64,000 nt of DNA. Origin: Diadema setosum (lineage: Eukaryota; Echinodermata; Echinoidea; Diadematoida; Diadematidae). Under the pieces are notes generated by a model, which worked only from the letters and a program-made list of their open reading frames with translations, had not been told where the DNA came from and ran no database searches. Below, in pieces: positions 46,525 through 57,763 of the stretch. Each line of letters begins with the position of its first letter. Positions within the stretch are counted from its first letter, which is position 1. The position numbers and the translations under genes are program-made. The stretch lies in assembly GCA_033980235.1 (NCBI GenBank), contig CM067072.1, positions 20,835,047 through 20,899,046 of the forward strand, in the 5' to 3' direction.

Positions 46525-46789
46525 GTTCAGTTCGGTGAAAGCAGTGTCCTCTTCTTTCGAGAGCATTGTGCAGACCCTCGAACATATTGAACAGACAGAA
46601 CTAAACAAGTCAGGAGCCGATGTGTCTTCACTGCTCAAGAACATTCTGACATTTGAGTTTATTCTTATACTTCGGATTGTGATTCTGTTGTTTGGTATAA
46701 CAAATCCTCTGTCTACAAGCCTCCAGGATCCCAAGATGAGCGTTCCACAAATGAAGAATGTAGTGCAGGCAACAATTGGGGCTTTGGAA
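46525..46789 (+). CDS. hAT transposase, exon 2
   Basis: Acceptor cctcccag|G at 46525 completes the split codon of exon 1 and restores the frame (FSSVKAVSSSFESIVQTLEH). The exon ends GGAA|GTAGGT in phase 0. This is the alpha-helical insertion region of hAT transposases. Both the phase match and the continuation RWSS-x-FSSVKAV support the join. Confidence 0.75.
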
Positions 46790-47198
46790 GTAGGTTTACT
46801 CGCTTACTCCTGGATAATTTGTTTTGCCGCCACGCGGAGCTCTTTCTTTCTGTTTATATGCATATAAGATTCTTGTTTCTTATTATAGATCAATGACTAA
46901 GTGAAGTCTAATTTTGACATCATGTAAATGTACATATTGTACATGTATTATGCTCACCACACAATACATCATAGATATTAAATTAAATATTTTCACTGAA
47001 AATGGGGTGTGCATTTTGAATTCCAGTTAAGTGTATCGACAATCTTGAAATTAAAGGTCAGAACAAATATTTCGTTCATGCTTTAGTATTTAGAGCAAAA
47101 GAGTATATCCCTATTAATGTTTTTTTCTTTAATATGCCACCGTCTATTTATGGGGATTTCTGATTACGTTAAACTTAACCTCCCTCATTTACCCACAG

Positions 47199-47891
47199 AG
47201 CAAACGAAACGAGAAAACCTTCGACTCTCTGTGGGACTCAGCAAATGCCGTTGGAAGTGCCTTCGGTGTGACAGCAGAAGAGACCGAAGTCAGGCGTATC
47301 CGCAAGTTACCAGCCAAGCTTGGTTGTGGCATCCGTCAAGAAAAAACTCTTAAGGAGACATAATGAGTAGATGTGCTCTACCAGGCAACAGATACCATCA
47401 CTGGAGAACTACAGGATCGACTGTCTTCTGAATCGCTGGAGGTTGCAGCTGCTTTAACGCGCTTACTTTTACCGCCGGACGACGACAGTTCCTGTACGGA
47501 TGATATCCACCGCGTGTCTGCGTTTTACCGTCTCCCACAAGAAGTTCTTCATGGAGAATTTGAAGTGTGGAGGTGCTATCTTCAAGGGTTAACGACACCA
47601 GTGCATAAGATGGAGGATATTGTTTCCATACTACATCAACTTCAAGCCACGTTTCCAAACATGTGGCTGCTCTTCAAGACACTGGGCTGCATTCCTGTGT
47701 CATCATCCTCGGCAGAGAGGTCGTTCTCCACCTTGCGCAGACTCAAAACCTACCTCCGCACAACTATGAGTCAAGACAGACTCACGGGACTTGCTCTGAT
47801 GAGCATAGAAGCGGAAGAAACTGAGCGAATCGACTTTGACAAAGTTGTGACGGAATCTGCGCGAAAGTGTGATCGCCGATTGATATTTTGA
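47199..47891 (+). CDS. hAT transposase, exon 3 (C-terminal dimerisation region), with broken frame
   Basis: Acceptor acccacag|AG at 47199, phase 0, reads SKRNEKTFDSLWDSANAVGS. Tandem in-frame stops TAA TGA occur at 47361-47366. Between an A6 tract (47341-47346) and about 47367 a shifted frame reads LLRRHNE, so a one-base gain and a one-base loss about 22 bases apart explain the break. The frame then continues to 47891 with the hAT dimerisation signature CIPVSSSSAERSFSTLRRLK, which holds the catalytic Glu (AERSFS). Three copies of GGTTGCCTGTTGT follow the stop (47908-47967). The gene is probably inactive in this copy. Confidence 0.75.
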
Positions 47892-48640
47892 CTTGTCCAT
47901 TACACTGGTTGCCTGTTGTCATCCAATAATGGTTGCCTGTTGTCCATCCAACTGGTTGCCTGTTGTGAATGACCTCTGCGATCCATGGTCATCATTTATG
48001 TGGTCCAAACTTTCTCAAAAGAATATTTACAGGCATTGATTAGAGCCAAAGTATGGGTTTGGTTTAACTGAAAACGTTTTCGTCAATTTTGTTTTGAATT
48101 GCAGCATTCCCTAATAGGTTCTCTCAGTGATTCAGTCAGTACTGGCACAACACTCTCGACCCAATTAAGAATATGCCATCAAACCTACAAAAATCCGTAG
48201 ATATAGAACAAAATTCTTGGTCAACTATGTACCGTCACTAGAGGGCAATATGTATATAAACCTAAAGTAGAAATGTCGGGAGGCTCCCGATTAAGTATTT
48301 TGCCGGCTAATTTCACTCGAATTATTGTTTCTGAGAACACTATTTGCATGAATGTTTCTTTATGTTTCATCCGAAATATCTCAATGAATAAAACTATTAG
48401 CTTAACATAATCAGTTTCTAGTAGCCAAAACTATACATATAACACTGTATATGAATTTGACTATCTATTTTAACTGTCTATCGAATAAAGAGATTTACAG
48501 TGGATGTTTCCCCAATAGACAGTCGCTTTAATTTCTATAGCCTACTATAATATCGAATCTTTGTTTGCGAACTTACCGTCACCTTGCGAGAATACTGACT
48601 GTCACTGTCACATCTTAAAAGAAGTAAACTAGAAAAGAAA

Positions 48641-49475
48641 TGCTGTAATTTCAATGATAAAATACCAAAGAAAACTCATTCACTCACTACAATATTCTGA
48701 ACTAAAGATTCCGTCCTTTGCTTAGATCCGTTCATGCCTTCTTTTCATATGGGGCAGAATAGATTTCACTGTCCCCCCCCCCCCCCAGTTGAGATGAAAT
48801 CCATGTATATTTACGACTATGGTTCCGCCGTTAGCAATATATCTGTTACAAACATGTACCCGTAGGATAAAAATATGCAAGTGCGGTCAACAACTCCATG
48901 TGAGAATCGCGTATATTACATTTGAGACCATGTTGTAAATGTGTCATGTGTGGTTAAAGCCCTATCAAACCTCCTACTCTCTCTGTCTCTCTCTCTCCCT
49001 CTTTCCAATATTATCTAAAGTAACGTTCATTCACTTTTGATCAATCTTTTGAAAAAAAAAATAGAAAGGTAGTATAATAATGCTATAATTTCAATGAAAA
49101 AATACCAAAGAAAACTCATTCACTCACAACAATATTTTGAACTAAAGATTCCGTCCTTTGCTTAGATCCGTTCATATGTCTTCTTTTCATATGGGGCAGG
49201 ATAGATTTCAACCCCCCCCCCCCCCCCCAGTTGAGTTGAAAATAATTCTTGTATGTTTACGACTATGGTTCCGCCGTGACAAACATGTACTCGTAGGATT
49301 AGAATATTTATGCAAATGCGGTTAATAAGTCCATGTGAGAATCGTGTATTTGAGACCATGTTGTTTTAAATGTGTGGTTAAAGCCCTATCAAAACCCCGT
49401 GCTCTCTCTCTCTCTCTTTCCTATGTTATCTAAAGTAACGTTCATTCAGTTCTGATCAATCTTTTGGAAAAACAA
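48641..49475. repeat. 440-bp tandem duplication inside the hAT element
   Basis: 48641-49080 and 49081-49475 align along their length, sharing TTTCAATGA, ACCAAAGAAAACTCATTCAC and AGATTCCGTCCTTTGCTTAG, a C tract followed by CAGTTGAG, GGTTCCGCCGT, GAGACCATGTTGT and a CT-rich run. Differences are small deletions and point changes. Confidence 0.9.
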
Positions 49476-50954
49476 AAAACTAGTAGTAGTAGCATCATGT
49501 GCATGCGATTAGACTTGTGGGTCAGAAAATATAGTGGTCACCCATATAATTGTTTTAAGCCCAAGGTATGTTTTGAAACCTGTGCAGAAAATTTCGTTTC
49601 TGATCACTGTACAATAAAACCTTTTCGAGCACTGTACAACGAAATATCTGCCTTTGTTTTGATGAATTCTCAGTTTATAATTTACATCATATTTTATGGA
49701 AGTTTATATTATTTTGTTATGTTTGCCGTAACTTTAGACGTTTAATCACGCAGAAAACGTCATTTTGAGGGTGGCTTCACTTTTAAGAAAAAAAAAATTA
49801 TTTTTATACACAGATTTTTTGAATAAATCACTGGTGTGGGAGGGCGATACCACGACATTTAATCACACACATATACACTCACACCGACACACACACAAAC
49901 ACAAATAATAAGGGAATGCTCTGAAGTGCAGATTTTGGACATCCTTCTCCCGCTTGGTCACTTCGACGCCCCCTCGCTGGTCATGCCTCCCCAAATCATG
50001 AACATGCACCGACACCCTTGACTACCAGTGGCGGATCCAGGGGGTGAACCGGGCGCCCCCCCCCCTTAATTTCCAAAGCGAAAAAAATATAGCTACAAAC
50101 GGCAGTTTTTGGACTGCAAAATGTCAAAATTTTCAAGCTCGCTCGCATTCAATTGTTTTGCAATTCTCCTTATGTTGCTGCTAGTAATTTGTCGTTTCAC
50201 ACTGTCATTCCATAATCAATGTAAGCAGTGAAAACTGTTAACTGTTAACACGCCGACAAGAAAGATAGGGGTTTTTGCACCTGGAACTTATATTTTTTGG
50301 GAAGATGTTTATTGGGTAAAAATTATAACATTTGATATTCCATCAAATATGCGTGTACGAGATATCTCAATTTCAACTTTAAAAAGGCAAAAGCTCCCTC
50401 GTACGGGTAGAATGGTGATAACACTCTCCTACGCCTTCACCTGCTCGCCTGCCCTCTCCCCTCCTGCCCCCATGTATACAAGTAGACTGTGGCACTGTGT
50501 GCTACACTTTTAACATAGACACTTTCCCGAATATGCCACAAAAAGTGTACACTTGAAATTAGAAGAAAAAAAAAAGGCACGGGCTCGGTCGCATTCATGA
50601 TATTCAGTTAAAGAATAACATAACAAGAAGTTTATTTACATGATACCAATTATAGGCAAATTGTTCAATAATAATCTACATCAAATATACTGCTGCTTAC
50701 TTAAACAAGGGGGACTCTTTTAAGTAGATAAAACACGAACAAACATGCATCAAATTGCACCATTTACACTATAAAATTGCAAAACGTTCTCACCGTGGGA
50801 GGGGGGACATCCCCCTCCCACACCCTCCCCCCCCCCCCCTCGCTCGCTCCGCTCGCTCGGGCTCGGTGGCTTCGCTCCCTCGCATACTACATCTTCCGTG
50901 CCGGTGGGTGCCCCCCCCCCCCCCCCCAATGTCTTGACCCACGGGACGCCACTG

Positions 50955-50962
50955 AGTATGAA
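50955..50962 (+). repeat. 8-bp target-site duplication, right copy (AGTATGAA)
   Basis: Identical to 42989-42996, immediately outside the terminal CGCCACTG of the hAT element. Confidence 0.9.
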
Positions 50963-51768
50963 AAGACAGTATAGAAGTCAGAGGGAGGCTCAGTTGAGCC
51001 AGGGTGGAATAGCTATAACTATATGAATACACTGTAGTCCACTGCCTGGACTGTTTGCTGTTATCATTTACCGCGCGCACACACTGCTACAGCACGCGTA
51101 TGCCCCACCGTACGCTCGTGTATTAATTTGCCACGCACGCACGCATTGTATTGGCATCGAGGGGTTACAGAGGATAGCGCGATAAGCTGTGGAGCGGCGT
51201 GTGGATGCGTAACGATAAAAAAACGTCCAGAATCTGGACTAACTTATAAAGGGAGAGCAGGCAGGAAAGAATAGGTATTTTAACAGGGGGAAATAGTTAG
51301 GAAAGATAGGTTTACAGCAAGAAGGGAGAAGTAGTTGAAAAGAAAAGAGACATGTAATAAAAAGGGAAAAACTATTTGGAACCAGTTTAGCACAGCAGCA
51401 CAGCAGAGGGTGGAGCTACATTAGAGGTGACAAGGAAAGTAAATTTGGAGGGAAAAATCAGATGGATTTGAACATCAGTCAGAGAAGGACATGGTTATGC
51501 TCTTCTATCTCACTGGTGGTAGGGGTAGAGAGGTAGCTGATCGGCCTCCAACGCAGCGCTGCATTTCAGGCTGGAGGGTCATGGCACAGAATCCTCATGC
51601 ATTAGGGCAGGGCACGCGCAAGACATGCTGCAGGCAGTGACAACAGCTGAAATTTTCTCACAATTTTGGGGTTCGAACACCAAAACAGACTTAAGTAATC
51701 GTGTAGATATATATATTTTTTTCATATTCTGCATTTATTATTGTTATATTTTTTGCATATATATAAAT

Positions 51769-51813
<45 letters not shown>

Positions 51814-52633
51814 TGGGGTGCTTAGTGACAAAATAATATACTGATAATCGTGACACGCAGGACAAAAGTGTATTTTTTTTCCTCAGACATTTGTATATAT
51901 ATGAGGATCAAAATTAGGGGGTGCTCCAAGAAATCCGCTAACAGAAATAATGAGAAAATACCCTTAATTTGTACAAAACAATAATGTCTGAAATCAGCTA
52001 ACAGAAATAATGAGAAAATACCATTAATTTGTACAAAACAATAATGTCTGAAATCATAGACTATACAACAGTGCATTCGCCTGATTTCTGTACAACGCAA
52101 TGCAATGTATGAGGTTGCTAGTCTTAAAATTCAGACCCATAATGCGACATAATATGTTCATGTTTACAATACTGAGTAATGCACTATTTTTTTACTGGTT
52201 ATCCTATGGTAACTGGTGGTTATTCTGTATTGCAGACCTGAGGGGGTTTGTTGGAACAGTCCAGTTTTCTTAAGCACCTTTTCATCAAATAATTTGATAG
52301 TATTACTGGCAAAGCGGGGTTATACGCCAGTAGTTAGTAGCTACCTCCTGTAGAGAAATGGCAAAGCGTGACGTGTGACTCTGATTTGAATGGCCATATC
52401 GTGTTTTCTGTCACTGGTGACATCTTTTATCACGTACCCGAATATCAGACCGCTTGCACGCTTCCGTGATTTTGAATGAAAGCTATTGTTCTGTGCGTGC
52501 GAAGCTCTCCTCATACACGAGGCAAGCGGTGACAGATTTCCAACACGCATTTCCCTATTGATACACTATCTCCTGACGGGACGATGAATGCTCAGACACT
52601 TTAACTTGTATTTTTAAGTAAAAATTCTCATAG
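50963..52633 (-). other. Intron sequence between hAT and the hairpin cluster
   Basis: Contains a (TA)n run at 51772-51811 and a 60-bp unit present twice in tandem (51931-51990 and 51991-52050, two mismatches). No gene seen. Confidence 0.6.
51931..52050. repeat. 60-bp direct tandem duplication
   Basis: Two adjacent copies of a 60-bp unit containing CTAACAGAAATAATGAGAAA and TTTGTACAAAACAATAATGT, with two differences. Such low divergence means a recent duplication. Confidence 0.95.
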
Positions 52634-53935
52634 GAAACTCTCTAAATACTGATCGTGGAATTTGTCACCGGCCCGTATTAACTGCATCCAAAATGCCAAA
52701 GGTGGTCACAAATTCCACGATCAGTATATAGGAAACTCTCGGCAAACTCTCTATATACTGATCGTGGAATTTTTCACCACCTATGGGATATTGGCTGCAG
52801 TTAACACGGGCTGGTGACAAATTCCACGATCAGTATATAGAGAGTTTACACTAAATAAGTTGTGGATTGTGATCTATATTTTTTCATGTTGGATAGATAA
52901 CATTCTGAAAGTGGTAGAGTACGTGGTCTTGAAGAGAAGGGAAAAGTGGGGTTGATGGAAAATAAACAGGTTAATTACGATTTATTTAGTAGGAAAGTGA
53001 TGGGGACAAATTCCACGAGCAGCGAGTTTATCGACAGTCGCGGAATCTGTCACCGCCTATAGGACCGCCACGCAGTATGGACACGGAATGGTGACAAATT
53101 CCACGATTAGTTATACGTTATACTATAAATCGTGGAATTTGTCACCGCCTATGGGATTTGGACGCCAGTTAACACGGGCTGGTGACAAATTCCACGATCA
53201 GTATATAGAGAGTTTCCTACTGTGATTCGTATATATATTGGATAGGATAACATTCTGAAAGTGGCAGAGTGGTCTTGAAGAGACGGGAAAAGTGGGGTTG
53301 ATGGGATAAACAGGTTAATTAAGATAGGTTTAGTAGGAAAAGTGGTGGTGATAAAATCCCTATCAAAGCATCCTATATCCAACATGGATAAATCACAACA
53401 CAATCCACGACTTATTTATTGTTTGAAGGTCAAGGAATTTCTCTATATAATACTGATAGTGGAATTTCTCATCGCGTATGGGATATTAACTTTGATGCAA
53501 GCTAGGAGCACATGGGCTGATTGTGATCTGTGAGTCGCGTTTATGTGCACATGGGATAGCAACATTCTAAAAGTGGCAGAGTGATCTTGAAGACTGAGAA
53601 GGGAAAGGTGGGGTTGATGGAATAACTGTTTAATTACGGTTTATTCAGTATGAAAAGTGGTGGTGACAGAAATCACGTAACAGTTGACTTGGAATGAGAT
53701 CGCGCAGCAATCGACGACTTGCATACACTCATAATCATGCTTTCTATGAGATCGCTCAACTAACGAGCGATTTGAAAGGTTGCCGATCGTGGATCGCGCG
53801 CGATCCGCGACGCGACCCCCACCGTACCGATCAACTGTGGTTGTGTGAGTCACTTTAATCAGCGTAATAGTTGTCAAAGGCGAAGTTGTCCGGCCGTGGA
53901 ATTTTGTCACTGGTGACAAATTTCACGATAATGCC
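52634..53935. repeat. Cluster of repeated hairpins built on CGTGGAATTTGTCACC
   Basis: Hairpins at 52634-52740, 52744-52847, about 53010-53110, 53122-53216, about 53440-53530 and 53895-53930. The best (52744-52847) has 35-bp arms starting AAACTCTCTATATACTGATC with one mismatch. Loops of about 34 bp contain TATGGGATAT and TTAACACGGGCTGG. Between hairpins a second unit (ATAACATTCTGAAAGTGGCA, GTGGGGTTGATGG, AACAGGTTAATTA) recurs at about 52900, 53248 and 53562, so the whole is a tandem array of about 330-350 bp period. Non-coding. Confidence 0.85.
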
Positions 53936-54493
53936 ATTTGGGGCAGATAAATGTAATGGACAATGACTGAACCAGGTGTAATAGGACGTACGTCACAGCT
54001 CATATTTTTTCTACCAGTACCACTAGTCTACCAGCAGGAGAGCTGCATGTTGCATTGGAAACTTTATGTTTTGGGTATTGTCCCACATATTTCCAAACAA
54101 AATATTAACCCGTTTCCTTGAAGATTGTGTGAATCCCATAGGTCTAACGTGTTTAACGCAGGGACCACCTGGTTCCTGTAAGCAATAATTTTAGTCCTCA
54201 CTTCTGCTCTCTATGTGTTTCTTATTTCTTATGGAAGTTATTCAAATGATAGTTTATTGTTTTCACAGTTGAAGTGAAATTTAGACATTTTGAATATCTT
54301 CAAAAATATACTTATATTTGTACTGCAATTTCACTCATAAAGACTCCAAGTGGTTTGAATATTTTGGGTCTGATAGCTATATATAGACATTTTTTTTTTT
54401 CAAAAGTAAAGGCAATGTTTGTTTGGTTTACATTTCCAAAGGGAGCGGGATGTAGTTGGCTGGTGAACAAAATCTATGGGGGAAGTTTACAAA
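53936..54493 (-). other. Intron sequence
   Basis: About 560 bp without recognisable features. Confidence 0.5.
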
Positions 54494-55631
54494 CAGGCGC
54501 GGTGGAGCACCCCAATTATCTCGCAGAAATCCATCGGCAGCCGAGCCTCATTTGCATAAAGTAAACAACATGTACTCGCCTAGTTGAGAAAAAGTAAACA
54601 ACTTCTCAAGCTAATAACAATTTCAGGAAACCTATTTTCGGATTAAAATTGAGTTAGTTTGAATTTGAAAACATGTCCGAATATGCACATATAACATATT
54701 AAAGGATTTGACAGTGATAAAATGTGAAATTTTAGCGAAAACCTGGCCAGCAAAATTACCAAAAATATGCCTCGAAAATCATCCTAAAATTCACGAAGTG
54801 TGATTGCGGAACAAAAGCGCCATTCAAACAAAGTACACCGAAATTTATTTATCTGCTTGCATTTTAAATTTCATACCATAATATTCCCGGCCATGGTTGT
54901 GTCGGAAAAAAACAGAAGGTGATGTCAAAAATGACACGAACGCAAAGCGTACAGGTCGGTCCCATGTATAATTAATCGCGTCACTGTGGCGTTGCATGTC
55001 ACAGCACACACAACGCATTGCTGCATGCAGCGTGCGCGGCAGCAGCTCAGCAATCACCGCCGTGCGACACTCAGCAAAATTGACTGCGTCACATGCAAAC
55101 CAACAATGAGCACGAAATCCTGAATCTCACGTACCACGCATGCCCAATATTACGGGAAAAGAATTGACGTCATTTTCAATTGTTTCGCCGACTACAATTT
55201 TCTATTCCAAACCCTGTAGAAACAAGTTGATTTCTCAAAAAGTACAGGCGGTACAAAGCGAAAACTTTCACCATATATGGATTGAGGCCTGATGAACTTA
55301 TGTTGCCAGTTTCGGACACATTGGAGCCCGGCCATAGTCCAGTCGGAAAAAAACAGAGAGCATGTTTTGCGAGAGGTGATTTTCAAAACGCTTTAATATC
55401 TCAAGTTCTAGTGCAGCAAATTTCATAATTTTTTCATCAAAAGGAAGGTTTTTAAAAACTTAGATAGTGTGGGAAGTTTGAGTTTACTAGCGGCACGCAT
55501 AGCGGCACAAGGAGAAGGTAAAGATTTGACTTTTTCATGCACACAGTTTCGGGCAGCCGTGGATGCCCGTTGGAAATTCAAATAGAACGGGGCGATAATG
55601 AGATGCAAATTGGGGTGCTCCACCGCGCCTG
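54494..55631. mobile_element. Inverted-repeat element with exact 24-bp termini
   Basis: The left end starts CAGGCGCGGTGGAGC (54494-54517 in full) and the right end (55608-55631) is its exact 24-bp reverse complement. Beyond 24 bp the ends remain loosely similar. The interior has a directly repeated block, CCCGGCCATGGTTGTGTCGG (54888) and CCCGGCCATAGTCCAGTCGG (55326), each followed by AAAAAAACAGA. No long coding frame and no target duplication was found, so the superfamily is unknown. 1,138 bp. Confidence 0.7.
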
Positions 55632-55660
55632 AAAGGCGATAGAAATAAAACAAAATTTGC

Positions 55661-57122
55661 ATAGACCGATTCAAGCGACTGTTCATGGAAGTGCGCCCTC
55701 TTAAGGCGACGCCATAACTGGGGGCCAAACAGGCCGGGTCGGCAAGCGCCCTGCATGCGTGGCAAGGGTGCCAGCGGCACCCAGTGCTTTTACCACCCGG
55801 CGCCAGCCGGCCAGCTAGATATCTCTGGCGCTGGCAGCGATCGACGCATCTGGCTTTGTGACAACTAGAGTCTACATTTTTTTTTTTCGCTAGCTAATCA
55901 AAAATAAATAAAATTAAACAACTTATACCGACTATGAGCGAATGGGTAGATGACATACGGCTGTAGCCAAAACTTGGATTTCAAGGTAAATATCGGTACG
56001 ATCCGTGAATGTTTGCAGACTCTATTTCTTTGGCGATGACTTGGGTACTCACGTGTAAGCCCCGTATATTCACATTTTTGTGTAAGAGAATAAAAACCGC
56101 TTGCGAGAATTATTACTAGGCGCAGGCAGACGTCTTGCTAATAAGCCTAGGCTGTTGACAAGTTAACTGATACAATTAAATACAAATAGTGAATAAGAAT
56201 CTTGAGCTAGATATGGCGCAATAAATTGCAAGCTATGAGCTAACTTAACCTTTTTAGGGCAGGCTTTTGCCTTTACTCGGGAGTGTCGGGCCAGCAGGGT
56301 AGAATCTGTCTAACGTTAGATCTTGTCTAGAAATCTAGGCAAGAGTCCAGACTAGATCTAGACCTATTGACTTCTGGAACCCTACATCCTATATCATTTT
56401 CGGTTGTCAATAACTTCAGGCAAGCCTAACTAAGTAAACCAAACGGAATATAAATCTAGGCGTTTCTAGACCGTATATGCCTAAACTTAAGTTACGACTT
56501 CGTCGCCGGATGTCTACAACCAAAACTTGAAGAGGTTGTTTGCAAAAACCGATAAGTCCATATTTGCAAAGAAAAATAAAGAGAATGATAAGAAAATTGG
56601 TCTTTTTTGCTTCTTTTGACCATAACTTCAAAAATGTACCTTTATATGTAGTGACCAATATATTATTTAAAAGGTATTATTTTGTACTTTATTACAGAGA
56701 CCGTACTTCAAAATCTTTAAAAATGGACTTATCGGTCTTTGCAAACAAACTCCTCAGTCTTCTACTGTTTCAGGTCTAAGTAACCTTGCATAACATCACG
56801 CTAACGCCTAATATTATAATCTACAAAAGTGATTATTAAATCATACTTTCTTGGTATGATTATGAAACGGATGTTTGCCACCATCCCTGGTTTAATATTA
56901 TTCATAAGTATCACTTTATCAAAAGTCAAATTCAGAGTTCCAGGCCATAATTGAATAGGCCTATGGTCAATTCATTGCTGAACATTGAAGAAGTGAAAAC
57001 AATGTAAGAATTTAACGCATCTTGAAACATTTACTTAGCTGTAGTGTAGGCTGTAAAATGTTTGTCATAATAATAGTCTAGCCAGGAAGTGTATTCTAAC
57101 TTTGGCAAATAGGACACCAAGG

Positions 57123-57156
<34 letters not shown>

Positions 57157-57763
57157 GTGAATTATCAAATTCTTTGTTCTAAACTTGTCTTCTAAGATGA
57201 ACAACATATTTTACGAATATGCAGTGATAACCTAATTAAATAGAGAATCTAATAGACACAGTTTGTTTCGAAATCTGTGCATTTTTATACCGTTGTATTT
57301 TACTTAATTGTCTTTAATTTTGCCTAAGTTATCATGCGTCAGCGGCGTCTGAACTTCACACACTGCCGTCGGTGCAGCTTCCATTTCCATTTTTTCTGTT
57401 ATTTGTTCACCCAACAACTGCACAATGTGTTTTCCTGATCCTTCCTTTGAAGCTTTCAAAGTAGATCAATATGTCTGAATCACTCAATTTGTCCAAACGA
57501 AAGGCATTAAAAGCCGCTGAATGACTTTTCCACAGTGAGTAAACAATCACAATACTAGCGCGGCGCCGGCGGTCGACGGCCGCGGCGCAGCGGCCGCGCC
57601 CGGCTAACTATGCGCGATGGGTACGCTAGGCTGCTGAGCTGCAAGTGCAACTCGCTGAGTAGCTAGCTCGCCGGAAGCCCCCGTTGGCCCCCAGTTATGG
57701 CGACCGTTATAGCGCCGCTAGCGGCGGTAGGTGAATAGGTCATCGAAATTGAATCGGTCTATA
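55661..57763. mobile_element. Second inverted-repeat element, 2.1 kb, GC-rich ends
   Basis: The left arm (55661-55732) contains ATAGACCGATTCAA and CGCCATAACTGGGGGCCAA; the right arm (57683-57763) contains TTGGCCCCCAGTTATGGCG and TTGAATCGGTCTAT, their reverse complements, with unmatched bases between. GC-rich blocks lie just inside both arms (55733-55860 and 57555-57680). The interior is AT-rich and includes a palindromic MITE (56529-56755) and a poly-A run (57126-57152). No transposase frame seen; likely non-autonomous. Confidence 0.65.
56529..56755 (-). mobile_element. Palindromic MITE, copy 2
   Basis: The ends read GAAGAGGTTGTTTGCAAAAA and GCAAACAAACTCCTC, with CCGATAAGTCCAT in both arms. 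227 bp. Reverse-complement match to 37402-37648, including the inner block AAAGTACAAAATAATACC. Confidence 0.8.

Larger units (their letters stand above)
42997..50954 (+). mobile_element. hAT-superfamily DNA transposon (ZMYM1-like transposase), 7,958 bp
   Basis: The left end reads CAGTGGCGTAACTACGGG and the right end, reverse-complemented, CAGTGGCGTCCCGTGGG, giving a 9-bp perfect terminal inverted repeat. Both ends run into G/C tracts. The element is bounded by the perfect 8-bp duplication AGTATGAA (42989-42996 and 50955-50962). It carries a three-exon transposase gene (44480-47891) and long 3' non-coding sequence with a 440-bp tandem duplication and inverted subterminal units. A second, internal hAT-like terminus, CAGTGGCGGATCCAGGG, lies at 50026, suggesting an inserted or rearranged relative. 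Confidence 0.9.

Noticed and set aside
50755..51080. Proline/arginine-rich frames near the right end of the hAT element
   Set aside because: They come from poly-C and GC-rich terminal repeat sequence.
51625..51813. Frame ending in a long IYIYIY run (and similar at 61902-62114)
   Set aside because: It arises from (TA)n microsatellite sequence.
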